Origin: an uncultured Synechococcaceae cyanobacterium
GTDB taxonomy: Bacteria; Cyanobacteriota; Cyanobacteriia; PCC-6307; Cyanobiaceae
Direction of reading: 5' to 3'
Length of the DNA: 64,000 nucleotides
NCBI GenBank assembly: GCA_902634405.1
Contig: CACPJY010000003.1
Location: 62,001 to 126,000 of the forward strand
The notes under the pieces were generated by a model. That model saw only the letters and a program-made list of their open reading frames with translations. It made no database searches and was not told the origin of the DNA. Within the stretch, counting starts at the first letter, position 1. The number at the start of each line of letters is the position of its first letter. Of the stretch, positions 7,817-15,247 are shown in pieces. A program made the position numbers and the translations under genes.

Positions 7817-8881
7817 CTATGGGTTCAAGTTGAAACGAAGGTCAGGGCCTCCATTACCTGCTGCCTCGATTACACGTTTGAAATCAAAGCCCATCGCTCT
7901 AAGTGCATGCCAAAGATGACCTTGTAAAGCAAAGAATCCCAAACCATAGTGGATGTTAACTATGGCCATACGTGTTGTATGTCCAAAGAAAGCACCATCA
8001 GTTAAAGGGACAGTATCTATCCAATAAGGAGCAATACTAAATTTCAATGCCAAGGGCTCACCAAACCATTCAATTGGATAGACGGTTGTATTAGTTGAAG
8101 CCCAGAAAGCAGCAACAATTGCCATCCAACCAATACCAGCTAGAGACCAAGAAAGTATGGCTTCTGCCGAAAGTAAATTTGCACCTTTGAATTCAGTGTA
8201 TTCGCCAATTTGCTTTGTAGCGATGTGGAAAGCTCCACCACCAATTTCAAAGAAAGCTAAAAAGGCATGTCCACCCATTACATCTTCAAGGCTGTCAATT
8301 GTGAGGAAGTCAAATTGATGATTCCAGATAGCTGTCAAGTCAAGGTTGTAATTGACCTGTCTGACTGCACCAATTGCAGGGTCATAGATACCGTGAACCC
8401 TTGCCCACTCAACAAACCATATGCAGGCAACTCCAAAGAAAATCAGATGGTGGCCAAGAATAAAGGTCTGATTATCTGGGTTATCCCACTCAAGCTTGAA
8501 CTTTCTTACTTGAAGCACCTCTTCATTCTGGGTATCCGCTTCAAAAAGAACGGCATGTAAAAGCCCACCAGCTCCATAAACCATTGAGAAGACCAGATGC
8601 AGAAGGGCAATTGTGACTACACCTGCTCCTGTCCAAGCACCAGTTTCATCAAAACCAATGCCTATAGATGCCAAATGGCCAAGAAATATTGAGCTCTGAT
8701 GCCCCATTGGGATTGATGGGTCATAGCGAGCAAGCTCAGAAAGGGTTGCTGCACCTGCCGCGAAGCAAATCATTCCGGTATGCGCAGCATGCGAAGCTAT
8801 GAATCGGCCTGAGCGGTTAGTAACCGAGGCATTCCCAGCCCACCACCCGTAGGTGACATCTGGATTTCCATAGGTCTGCAT
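7817..8881 (-). CDS. pcb: divinyl-chlorophyll a/b light-harvesting antenna protein Pcb
   Basis: Pcb proteins are the thylakoid antenna of Prochlorococcus, six-helix relatives of CP43 and IsiA that bind divinyl chlorophylls a and b and surround PSII or PSI. The 354-residue product starts MQTYGNPDVTYGWWAGNASV, keeps the family segments NRSGRFIASHAAHTG, FILGHHLIFFGVACIWFVEW, SLEDVMGGHAFLAFFEIGGG and LSWSLAGIGWMAIVAAFW, and ends with GHLWHALRAMGFDFKRV. The conserved helix histidines are chlorophyll ligands. It resembles the copies at 9831 and 44770 far more than the one at 22473, so a PSII-type role is likely (inference). It shares its upstream leader with the copy at 9831. I do not assign a paralogue letter. 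Confidence 0.95.
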   Translation of the reverse strand: MQTYGNPDVTYGWWAGNASVTNRSGRFIASHAAHTGMICFAAGAATLSELARYDPSIPMGHQSSIFLGHLASIGIGFDETGAWTGAGVVTIALLHLVFSMVYGAGGLLHAVLFEADTQNEEVLQVRKFKLEWDNPDNQTFILGHHLIFFGVACIWFVEWARVHGIYDPAIGAVRQVNYNLDLTAIWNHQFDFLTIDSLEDVMGGHAFLAFFEIGGGAFHIATKQIGEYTEFKGANLLSAEAILSWSLAGIGWMAIVAAFWASTNTTVYPIEWFGEPLALKFSIAPYWIDTVPLTDGAFFGHTTRMAIVNIHYGLGFFALQGHLWHALRAMGFDFKRVIEAAGNGGPDLRFNLNP

Positions 8882-9063
8882 AATTTAAGGGCGGAAGTCG
8901 GTAATACACCACGCACACTACACTCATGTGGAGCTTAATTAGCAAGCTATCCCGTCATCCTTAAATGACTGCTACATAAGGGATTTGCTAATTCAGTTGT
9001 GAATACGAAATGATTAGAGCATTCAACAAAAGTCGTAATGCCGTTATCACTTTTCCTGACTGG
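8882..9063 (-). promoter_or_regulatory. pcb upstream leader/promoter block, shared with the second pcb
   Basis: The bases upstream of this pcb align with those upstream of the pcb at 9831-10916. Shared blocks, written on the plus strand, are cactcatNtggagctt, taaatgactgcNacataaggg and, further out, cctgactgg. The two copies read outward from the start codon in the same order with similar spacing. Coding duplication alone would not preserve non-coding blocks, so a regulatory leader or promoter is likely. Confidence 0.6.
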
Positions 9064-9341
9064 GTTCTGAGCAAATTCAAAAGCTCGAAAATTTGCTAAC
9101 AATCATCAAAGCATGTCGAAAAAAATATTTCTTTTCTAAAACAAGCCTTAGGACACTCCGTAAAACGAACACAACTATTACATTCCAAATCACCAAGCGT
9201 TCATACGGTCATTTCCCTAGGAATTGCAAAAAACATCAATTTTGAGTTTTCAAGATGCAACAGAGATCCCAGAGTGAACCAGTTCTGGTTTATAAATAGC
9301 CAACTATCCAAAAAAGGGTTCTCCAAAGCCCCTCTTTATTG

Positions 9342-9536
9342 ATGATTGATTTAACTCACCTCCTTGATTTCGCTACACAGCTTCCTCATCCTTCAGACAT
9401 TGGACTTATCAAGCCAACCGGAGGATTTAACCTTGCAGCTGCACTATGTGGCTTAGGTGCTTTTTTTGGGGCCTCTCAATTTTTATATTATTCGGACGAC
9501 TCCAAGCGAGTAGATCCCTGGGCCAAGCCTGACTGA
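9342..9536 (+). CDS. small single-helix membrane protein between two pcb genes
   Basis: A 64-residue protein from the ATG at 9342 (the track uses a TTG one codon earlier). It has an N-terminal segment MIDLTHLLDFATQLPHPSD, one transmembrane helix FNLAAALCGLGAFFGASQFL, and a charged tail YSDDSKRVDPWAKPD. Size and layout are like small photosystem accessory subunits, and it is sandwiched between two antenna genes, but I do not recognise it as a known Psa or Psb protein. It is followed by its own strong terminator. Confidence 0.65.
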   Translation: MIDLTHLLDFATQLPHPSDIGLIKPTGGFNLAAALCGLGAFFGASQFLYYSDDSKRVDPWAKPD

Positions 9537-9600
9537 GAAACTGTTAGTCACAACTAACTCTCACCCCCCTTCTCCTCTTAAATAAATTAGGGATTTGAAA

Positions 9601-9633
9601 AGGGCCTAGCAAAAGATGCTAGGCCCTTTTTTT
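9601..9633 (+). terminator. intrinsic terminator of the small membrane-protein gene
   Basis: A perfect 10-bp stem agggcctagc / gctaggccct with a 7-base loop, followed by a run of T. It lies about 65 bases past the stop of the gene at 9342. Confidence 0.92.
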
Positions 9634-9776
9634 AGTTATAAAAAACGCCCACCTTTTAACTTCTTTATCATTATCTTAACTTTTAAGAATTGAATGCAAT
9701 ATGCATTAAAAATAATTCAGATGGTAAGTGATTTATTCATAAGGAGAAAAAACACGCCATAGCTATTTAAAGCTAT

Positions 9777-9807
9777 AAAAAAGCCTCGCTTTCAAGCGAG
9801 GCTTTTT
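9777..9807 (-). terminator. intrinsic terminator of the second pcb gene
   Basis: A perfect stem aagcctcgct / agcgaggctt with a four-base loop, flanked by A-run and T-run. It lies about 25 bases beyond the pcb stop, in the same arrangement as at the first pcb. Confidence 0.9.
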
Positions 9808-9830
9808 CGACGGAAATAGTGGAAAAAGAT

Positions 9831-10916
9831 TCAGCTTTTAACGAAAAAGCTTTCGTCCTTCTCATTCCCTACAGCACTAGTTAACTTTTTAAAGTCAAAA
9901 CCTAAAGCGCGAAGAGCATGCCAAAAATGACCTTGAAGGTAAAAGAACCCAAGGTAATAGTGAACATTGGTCAAAGCAGCACGGGTGGTATGTCCGAAGA
10001 ATGGGCCTCCTTCAGGCAAATCAACGCTATCAATCCAATAAGGAGAAATTCCAAACTTGATTTGTAAAACCTCTCCATACCAAGCCTCAGGATAAACAGT
10101 TGTATTGGTTGCACACCAGAAAGCAGCAACAATTGCCATCCAACCGATACCAGCTAGAGACCAAGAAAGAATAGCTTCAGCAGAAAGCAAATCAGCGCCT
10201 TTGAATTTGCTGTATTCACCAAGCCGCTTATCTTCCCAAGCTGTTGATCCTGCTATTACGTGAAAAGCACCACCAGTAATTTCTGCGAAGGCCAAAAAGG
10301 CATGACCACCCATTACATCTTCAAGGCTGTCAATCCCAATGAAATCAAACTGACGGGCCCAAATCATTGAGAGGTCAAGATTGTAATTAACTTGCCGTAC
10401 AGCCCCGACAGCTGGATCGTAAATACCATGAATTCGAGCCCATTCAACAAACCAAACACAAGCAACACCAAAGAAGATCAAATGATGTCCAAGGATAAAA
10501 GTCTGATTATCTGGGTTGTCCCACTCAAGCTTGAATTTTCTAGCCTGTAGAACCTTGCTTTGCTGCATGTCTTCGTCAAAAAGAACTGCATGCAACAAAC
10601 CTCCTGCCCCATAAACCATTGAAAGGATTAGGTGAAGGATTGCCAGAGTTACAACCCCAGCTCCTGTCCAAGCTCCAGCTTCATCGAACCCGATGCCAAT
10701 TGAAGCCAAATGTGCAAGAAAAATCGAACTCTGATGCCCCATAGGGATAGAGGGATCAAAACGCGCAAACTCCCAAAGGGTTGAAGCACCAGCCGCAAAA
10801 GCAATAAGACCGGTATGCGCAGCATGAGAGGAAATGAATCGTCCTGAGCGGTTAGTCACCACAGAATTACCAGCCCACCACCCGTAGGAAGGGTTTGGAT
10901 TTCCATAGGTCTGCAT
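9831..10916 (-). CDS. pcb: divinyl-chlorophyll a/b light-harvesting antenna protein Pcb
   Basis: This is a 361-residue Pcb antenna protein with all six helices of the CP43/IsiA family: MQTYGNPNPSYGWWAGNSVV, NRSGRFISSHAAHTG, FILGHHLIFFGVACVWFVEW, SLEDVMGGHAFLAFAEITGG, GHFWHALRALGFDFKKL. Compared with the copy at 7817 it carries a short insertion, GSTAWEDKRLG, in the loop after the GGAFH helix. It lies 900 bases upstream of that copy on the same strand, separated by the oppositely oriented gene at 9342, so the pair looks like an old tandem duplication. It has its own terminator and shares the leader with the first copy, so the two are probably separate transcripts under similar control. Confidence 0.95.
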   Translation of the reverse strand: MQTYGNPNPSYGWWAGNSVVTNRSGRFISSHAAHTGLIAFAAGASTLWEFARFDPSIPMGHQSSIFLAHLASIGIGFDEAGAWTGAGVVTLAILHLILSMVYGAGGLLHAVLFDEDMQQSKVLQARKFKLEWDNPDNQTFILGHHLIFFGVACVWFVEWARIHGIYDPAVGAVRQVNYNLDLSMIWARQFDFIGIDSLEDVMGGHAFLAFAEITGGAFHVIAGSTAWEDKRLGEYSKFKGADLLSAEAILSWSLAGIGWMAIVAAFWCATNTTVYPEAWYGEVLQIKFGISPYWIDSVDLPEGGPFFGHTTRAALTNVHYYLGFFYLQGHFWHALRALGFDFKKLTSAVGNEKDESFFVKS

Positions 10917-11102
10917 AATTTTTTAAGCGTGGAAGACGGCAATACGTTTCGCACCTTACACTCATCTGGAGCTTGATCGTCAAGGCAGTTCAGCATCCGT
11001 AAATGACTGCCACATAAGGGTTTTAACTAAGCGATCATTAATGCTTAATTATGCGCCTAAGAACACGCTAGTTTCGACCTGGTTTTCACTGTCCCTGACT
11101 GG
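10917..11102 (-). promoter_or_regulatory. pcb upstream leader/promoter block, second copy
   Basis: This matches the block at 8882-9063: ggaagNcggNaatac, acactcatNtggagctt, taaatgactgccacataaggg and a distal cctgactgg, in the same order. The leader upstream of the pcb at 44770 does not share these blocks. Beyond it (11103-11355) I see no further gene. Confidence 0.6.
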
Positions 11103-11355
11103 ACTTTGAAGGATTGAGAAAAGATGACGTCCAAGCAAAATATCCCTTTATAAAGAAAATCATTTGAAACCCCCTTTTTTCATATCAACGCAATATGAAG
11201 GCCTGTAAAAAAACTGTTAGGTTTTTATGACTTACCTATGAAGCGAGTTTCACGTAGGACAAGCTGAAAACTAGTAGCAGAACAAAAAACCTTAAAAGGT
11301 TTCGGACTGAAAGCATTAATCCCATTGATCAACAAAGTGGTTGGCTATCTAATCG

Positions 11356-11514
11356 TCAATGACAAAAGAGAAAGCTAAATACCGCATTGTGTATTGAAGG
11401 GACTGCACGATCCAAACCAATGTAGAAAATCCCAATCGAAAAGAAGCTTATTGCTACGTTTTGAGCCCAATGGAAGCGAGATTGCTGAAGAGCTGACTGC
11501 AAAGCTGAGTTCAT
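11356..11514 (-). CDS. small hypothetical membrane protein
   Basis: The track ORF is 95 aa from 11643, but the first 43 residues look non-native. From the internal ATG at 11514 the product reads MNSALQSALQQSRFHWAQNV, then a transmembrane helix SFFSIGIFYIGL, then a short hydrophobic tail. That start gives a compact 52-aa protein resembling other small cyanobacterial membrane proteins. Function unknown; both starts remain possible. Confidence 0.45.
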   Translation of the reverse strand: MNSALQSALQQSRFHWAQNVAISFFSIGIFYIGLDRAVPSIHNAVFSFLFCH

Positions 11515-11942
11515 AAAGGGGTATAGACCTCGAAATAAGATAAATGGTTTTAAATTTAAGCTTGTATTAAAAGGAACATATGTACCTAATGTCAAAACAC
11601 TAGTTTGGTGAGACCAGTATTTTTCCCCATAGAACAAAAACACAAGCTTGGGTAAAAAGAAATGGATTTTTTTTTCTTATGTTTCATAGCATCGCTTTGC
11701 AGATTCTCTTGACACTTGTTGGGATCACCTTCCTATTGAGAATCAAACCTAAATCATCTATCTAACCCATCCTTGAGATTTCCTAAAGCAAACTTGATCT
11801 CTTTTGTTTACTTTCAATTTGCATTTTTGCCTTTGGCTGGCAAATGGAAAACCAATAAGTTTTTAACTAATTTAACTTTATAAAAACATAACATCTGCTT
11901 ATTTAAATAATTCTGGCAATTCTGAGGGAGGAGTTTGGAACT

Positions 11943-12110
11943 TTATTTGAGAATCAGAGCAACAATCCAAGCTACAAAAAAACCTTTAAAAAAAACCAAC
12001 CAAAGCAATCCATAATTACTTAAGCCAAGTTTTTTTTGATACCAAGCTATAAACTTCTTATGTCTTTTAACAATCATGAGGAGAAGTCTTTGAAATCTTG
12101 ATCTATCCAT
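11943..12110 (-). CDS. 55-aa small membrane protein
   Basis: Not in the track. It reads MDRSRFQRLLLMIVKRHKKF, then WYQKKLGLSNYGLLWLVFFK and a hydrophobic C-terminus. A basic amphipathic N-terminus is followed by one transmembrane helix. The LGLSxYxLLWLVFFKG segment has the regular look of a conserved cyanobacterial protein. It begins seven bases past the stop of the 12118 gene on the same strand, so it is probably the last gene of a small operon. Confidence 0.6.
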   Translation of the reverse strand: MDRSRFQRLLLMIVKRHKKFIAWYQKKLGLSNYGLLWLVFFKGFFVAWIVALILK

Positions 12111-12117
12111 AAAAAAC

Positions 12118-12510
12118 TTATTGAAAATAATTGATAAAGCTTATACCTTCATACCTTTGAAAATCCAAGATCCAAATTCCACTCGTAAACTTTCTAAGCT
12201 GCTCTAAGAAAACTTCTGTATTACCTGATTTAATCCAAGCAGCTTTATAAAGAGGAAGCTTTTCCTGCATAGAATCGAAAGGCATTTGAATGAGAAGCAA
12301 GCTTTTATCTCCAGCGATTCTTCGTAATAACCCTTTTTCACTTCGTTGCATAACCCTAACAAGTAACTCCAGAGAGATCGCCTCAGCTAACTGGCAACTG
12401 TTTTCTATGTCATAAATTGGGCTAGGAATAGACTTCCCCCCCAAAGGCATGGATCTTTTACCATCTTGTTCTATTAATGCTATTGCTATTAGATATGGAT
12501 TTTGAGCCAT
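12118..12510 (-). CDS. hypothetical protein
   Basis: A 130-residue soluble protein beginning MAQNPYLIAIALIEQDGKRS, with a central LELLVRVMQRSEKGLLRRIAG helix and a C-terminal YEGISFINYF. No recognisable domain. Composition and the even hydrophobic pattern support a real gene. It sits immediately upstream of the 55-aa membrane protein at 11943 and downstream of three further minus-strand small genes. Confidence 0.65.
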   Translation of the reverse strand: MAQNPYLIAIALIEQDGKRSMPLGGKSIPSPIYDIENSCQLAEAISLELLVRVMQRSEKGLLRRIAGDKSLLLIQMPFDSMQEKLPLYKAAWIKSGNTEVFLEQLRKFTSGIWILDFQRYEGISFINYFQ

Positions 12511-12659
12511 TTCTTTTAATAAATTGATTGACTAAATTACATATTAAGTAGCTTACCTTGGAAATAAAAAAAATGCTTACCGAAGAGATGTATAAAATAT
12601 AAATCTATTTGCATTCAAATCAAGCTGAAAGACAACTCTATTATAAAACTATTAGAAAA

Positions 12660-12830
12660 TCAAATAGTTTTCTCTTTTGGGTAAAGCCTCTCTATAGCTT
12701 TAGCCTGTTTTTCGGCCTTTGCTTCAATTGCGCGCTGCTTTAGAAAGCCTCTCAAAAAAAATCCTGGAGCAAACCAGATGATAGGAAGGGCAATAAGAAA
12801 CAAAAGGTGAACAAGCTCATTAGTACTCAT
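12660..12830 (-). CDS. 56-aa membrane-anchored small protein
   Basis: Not in the track. MSTNELVHLLFLIALPIIWF forms an anchor; the rest is a basic/acidic amphipathic helix QRAIEAKAEKQAKAIERLYP ending KEKTI. The layout resembles the 51-aa protein at 6469-6624. It lies between small genes on the same strand and probably belongs to their operon. Function unknown. Confidence 0.6.
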   Translation of the reverse strand: MSTNELVHLLFLIALPIIWFAPGFFLRGFLKQRAIEAKAEKQAKAIERLYPKEKTI

Positions 12831-12871
12831 TGACTCTTCAAAGGAAATACTTCAGTAATAGAAACTTCATT

Positions 12872-13012
12872 CTAAGGTTTACTCTCCTTAGATTCGGGTC
12901 TAACCCACTTCTTTCCAGAAGGGAGCTTCTTTGTCAATCTCCTAACTCCTAAAGTTGTCAGGATGCCGAATACCAACATCCAGAAAAGTGGCAAGAGGAG
13001 ATCGTTTTCCAT
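12872..13012 (-). CDS. 46-aa small membrane protein
   Basis: Not in the track. MENDLLLPLFWMLVFGILTT forms a transmembrane helix, followed by a basic tail RRLTKKLPSGKKWVRPESKE. Its ATG directly abuts the stop codon of the upstream gene (13013-13234), strong evidence for translational coupling. Function unknown. Confidence 0.65.
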   Translation of the reverse strand: MENDLLLPLFWMLVFGILTTLGVRRLTKKLPSGKKWVRPESKESKP

Positions 13013-13234
13013 CTAAGTCCTCTTAATAGGCTGAACAATGGGTTCATTGGACTGGATCAATTCTGGAGGAACTTCTAGCCCAAATTCCTCAAGAAGCGAT
13101 TTCAAAAGAACTTTCCCCTCATCCGCCTTCTTCGTTTGAGCATTTGAAAATCTTTTAAAAAAGTAAGCTCCCACAAGGCTCACTAAAGCAAGTAGCCCAG
13201 CCAAAGAAAAAGTAAAAACAATGTCTTGTCGCAA
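13013..13234 (-). CDS. 73-aa small membrane protein
   Basis: One N-terminal helix (FTFSLAGLLALVSLVGAYFF), then a basic stretch KRFSNAQTKKADEGK and a soluble tail LLKSLLEEFGLEVPPELIQS. Its TAG stop is immediately followed by the ATG of the next gene. It heads a cluster of four to five minus-strand small genes, mostly single-pass membrane proteins, which may form a complex or simply an operon. Function unknown. Confidence 0.65.
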   Translation of the reverse strand: MRQDIVFTFSLAGLLALVSLVGAYFFKRFSNAQTKKADEGKVLLKSLLEEFGLEVPPELIQSNEPIVQPIKRT

Positions 13235-13655
13235 ATCGGTGTAAAGCTATGGTCTCTCTATTCTCACAGCTGTATTCGATTAAAGCCACAAGCAGTAATA
13301 AAGGGTCGTGATTCGATAAATGCACTTCATTCTGAGAAAATTCCATTTATCAAACTTAGTATTTTCAAGGTCTATAGTGAATATCCAATGGGCTTGACAT
13401 TAAAAACTCTTTCTAGAAATAAGTTGATTAAAAGCTGTCTTGAATTTTAATGATTTAAAAAAATAAAAAGGCTAATACCTCTTTATAACTTTAATTTAAT
13501 TCCCATTATTTAAAGAAAAAATATAACATACTTCTCAAATTATTTAGAAGAATCAGTTGCTTAACAGGAGTATTTAAAAAAATAAAAGATTAGAGCAAAT
13601 GACTTTTTAAATCACTTACTCTAAATCATTTATAAAAACATGGGAAAGCAAGGAA
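13235..13655. other. intergenic, no convincing gene
   Basis: Two overlapping antiparallel track ORFs at 13155-13450 have unconvincing composition, and one overlaps the real gene at 13013. The rest is very AT-rich with no terminator or RNA signature that I can see. Confidence 0.45.
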
Positions 13656-13781
13656 TCAGAAAATACCTGGAATTATTTGGCCAGTAGTCGCATAAGTACC
13701 TACAGCAATAATGAATCCAAGCATTGCAGCCCAGCCATTAAGCTTTTCAGCTTTTTCAGTCATCCAGTTTTGAAAATCCAC
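13656..13781 (-). CDS. hli: high-light-inducible protein (Hli/SCP)
   Basis: A 41-residue ORF missing from the track. GTG start, then MDFQNWMTEKAEKLNGWAAM, followed by LGFIIAVGTYATTGQIIPGIF. The segment EKLNGWAAMLGF with a conserved E..N..AAM and the TGQIIPGI end are diagnostic of the one-helix chlorophyll a/b-binding-like Hli family. These proteins sit in the thylakoid and protect photosystem assembly under light or nutrient stress. An internal ATG (MTEKAEKL) and an upstream TTG are alternative starts. It stands alone on the minus strand, divergent from the riboswitch unit that follows. Confidence 0.93.
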   Translation of the reverse strand: MDFQNWMTEKAEKLNGWAAMLGFIIAVGTYATTGQIIPGIF

Positions 13782-13979
13782 GAGCAAGTTAAAAATTGAG
13801 TTACATTAAGAACTGTAACGTATTTTATTGCGAAGTGTGAAGAGGCTCGTCGTTATATGGTGGATATCTTTATACGAGAGGCGCTTATAAGCATCTCTTA
13901 AGTCAAAAGTTCATTTCCCGACTCCAAGGCTATTGAATACCCTCTTGCAAAAAAAGAGAAAATAGTCAATAATTATTTT

Positions 13980-13993
13980 GTAGCAATCACTAC
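13980..13993 (+). promoter_or_regulatory. GTAN8TAC site (NtcA-box-like) at the start of a riboswitch transcript
   Basis: The sequence gtagcaatcactac fits the NtcA consensus GTA-N8-TAC exactly and is also a 4-bp inverted repeat GTAG-N6-CTAC. A -10-like AT stretch (taattatt) lies just before it, so it would fall at or just after the transcription start, a repressing position for NtcA. The alternative is a small 5' hairpin in the RNA. An equivalent site sits at 19568-19581 in the same position. Confidence 0.6.
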
Positions 13994-13994
13994 A

Positions 13995-14062
13995 GAAAAC
14001 GTTCACCTAGCGAAATCGCAAGGCGCAGTTCGACTCAGGCCAAGGAACGGGGACCTGAGCCA
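13995..14062 (+). ncRNA. glutamine-II riboswitch (Downstream-peptide RNA motif)
   Basis: The order aaaacgttcacc, hairpin cctagcg-aaat-cgcaagg, gcgcag, then ctcagg-ccaaggaacgggga-cctgag matches the cyanobacterial glnA/Downstream-peptide RNA family. This binds L-glutamine, and in Synechocystis the related aptamer upstream of gifB activates expression when glutamine is high. The stems and the conserved CGTTCA and AAGGAACGGGG elements are also present in the copy at 19582-19650, with compensating changes in the stems. It ends about 15 bases before the ATG of the DUF4278 gene, so control is probably at ribosome access (inference). Confidence 0.85.
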
Positions 14063-14076
14063 ACTAGGAGAACCAA

Positions 14077-14178
14077 ATGACTCTTATCTACCGTGGACAT
14101 AAATATGTCCAAAACAAGGAGGCTGAAAAAAAGCCAGAGATACTACTGACCTATAGAGGAAAGCAGTACCAACGTTAA
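14077..14178 (+). CDS. 33-aa DUF4278 peptide (PirA-like family)
   Basis: A very short ORF: MTLIYRGHKYVQNKEAEKKP then EILLTYRGKQYQR. It contains two copies of the DUF4278 repeat core (L-x-YRG-x-x-Y). The Synechocystis PII-interacting regulator PirA belongs, as I recall, to this family and modulates arginine synthesis through PII; a similar nitrogen role is inferred here. The start is 14 bases behind the glutamine riboswitch with an AGGAG site (ctaggagaaccaaATG). It is followed at once by a strong terminator, making a self-contained unit. Confidence 0.85.
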   Translation: MTLIYRGHKYVQNKEAEKKPEILLTYRGKQYQR

Positions 14179-14182
14179 AAGC

Positions 14183-14213
14183 AAAAAAAGCCCTTTATCA
14201 GGGCTTTTTTTTT
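14183..14213 (+). terminator. intrinsic terminator of the riboswitch-DUF4278 unit
   Basis: An A-run, stem agccct / agggct and a T-run of nine, beginning about 5 bases past the stop. It also faces the convergent end of the glycerate kinase gene. Confidence 0.9.
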
Positions 14214-14242
14214 AAGAATAGGGAGATCCTAAACTCATATTT

Positions 14243-15211
14243 TTATTTATCTTGACTTCTTCCTACCCACTTAATACTCCTACTTTGATTGAGTAAGATC
14301 AAAACATTAGAGGCTATACATTCAAGGCTGGTTTGTGGAAGTGAAGCTTCAATCATTCGAATAAAAGAGTCCAAAGAGTCACCAGAAAGACCTGACCCTC
14401 TTTCTCTAATGAGATTACTTTCCTGTTGAGCTTTCCAATACTTAGTTGATCGAAAATCATCTGCCTTAAAATGCCATAAGCGGTCAAATTCTTCCCATAT
14501 TTGTATATATTCCTCTAAACACTTCTGAACAGTTGATCGATATTTCTTCTCTGAGAGTGAAAGTGGAGGGGAAAGTAACTCTAAATCTTCATTGCTATCT
14601 GGCTCTAATTTAGATAAAGGACACCCTAAAAACCAACCCTCAATAATCAGAATTTGTGGGGAGCATTCTCTCCATCCAGAACGATCTCCCTTCCCATTCC
14701 TTAATGCTTTATCAAAAACAGGGGCTACAAAATTGCCATCCCTTTTCCATCTTTGAATAGTTTGCATGATGAGCTCAGTCGAATGACTTCCTGGCAAGGC
14801 TCTAGGTACATTCCATGGATTGCCGGCCATAGCCAAATCAAGCTGGGGAGATGGCAAATAAAAGTCATCAAGCGAGATAACAGCTAAGGAAATATTCAAT
14901 TCCAAAGCAGCTGCCTCTAACCATCTTCCAAAAGTTGTCTTTCCACATCCAGGGAGTCCAGAAATACCAAACAAAACAGGCTTACTATCACTCTTTAAAT
15001 GCCTTTCTAGATCCGATAAAAAAGGAAATCCTACAGACCAGAACCAATCTGATCTAACACCGTCAGGCCACGAATTTGCTGCTATAGACTCACCACCTCT
15101 ATCCAACCAATAATCTAACCATTCTGCAGAATTAGGCCACCCTAACTCTGCAAGAAGAGTTGAAAAGTTAGTTGAATTAATAAATAACTTTGAGTTATTA
15201 ATAAGACTCAT
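14243..15211 (-). CDS. glyK: D-glycerate 3-kinase (GLYK-type)
   Basis: This kinase phosphorylates glycerate to 3-phosphoglycerate, the last step of photorespiration and, here, of glucosylglycerate breakdown. The 322-residue protein has a P-loop GISGLPGCGKTTFGRW (~83-98), an acidic DDFYLP (~117), NPWNVPRALPGSH (~135) and IIEGWFLG (~190), matching plant/cyanobacterial P-loop glycerate kinases. It is the last gene of a minus-strand run after the GpgP-type phosphatase and the GH13 phosphorylase, with 36 bases between it and gpgP, which ties it to glucosylglycerate metabolism. Confidence 0.88.
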   Translation of the reverse strand: MSLINNSKLFINSTNFSTLLAELGWPNSAEWLDYWLDRGGESIAANSWPDGVRSDWFWSVGFPFLSDLERHLKSDSKPVLFGISGLPGCGKTTFGRWLEAAALELNISLAVISLDDFYLPSPQLDLAMAGNPWNVPRALPGSHSTELIMQTIQRWKRDGNFVAPVFDKALRNGKGDRSGWRECSPQILIIEGWFLGCPLSKLEPDSNEDLELLSPPLSLSEKKYRSTVQKCLEEYIQIWEEFDRLWHFKADDFRSTKYWKAQQESNLIRERGSGLSGDSLDSFIRMIEASLPQTSLECIASNVLILLNQSRSIKWVGRSQDK

Positions 15212-15247
15212 TATGGGTTTTAAAAAACTACAAAATCAAAAACTAGA

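Noticed and set aside
8267-8560. Plus-strand ORF inside the pcb gene at 7817, and similar ones at 45023-45250, 45325-45600 and 45537-45734
   Set aside because: The reappearance of similar antisense ORFs across pcb genes follows from conserved pcb codons on the other strand, not from a second gene.
13226-13450. 74-aa plus-strand ORF and the antiparallel 63-aa ORF at 13155-13346
   Set aside because: They overlap each other and the real gene at 13013-13234; neither has a recognisable pattern.
14020-14040. GTTCGACTC, resembling a tRNA T-arm
   Set aside because: It lies inside the glutamine riboswitch; no acceptor stem or anticodon arm can be folded around it.
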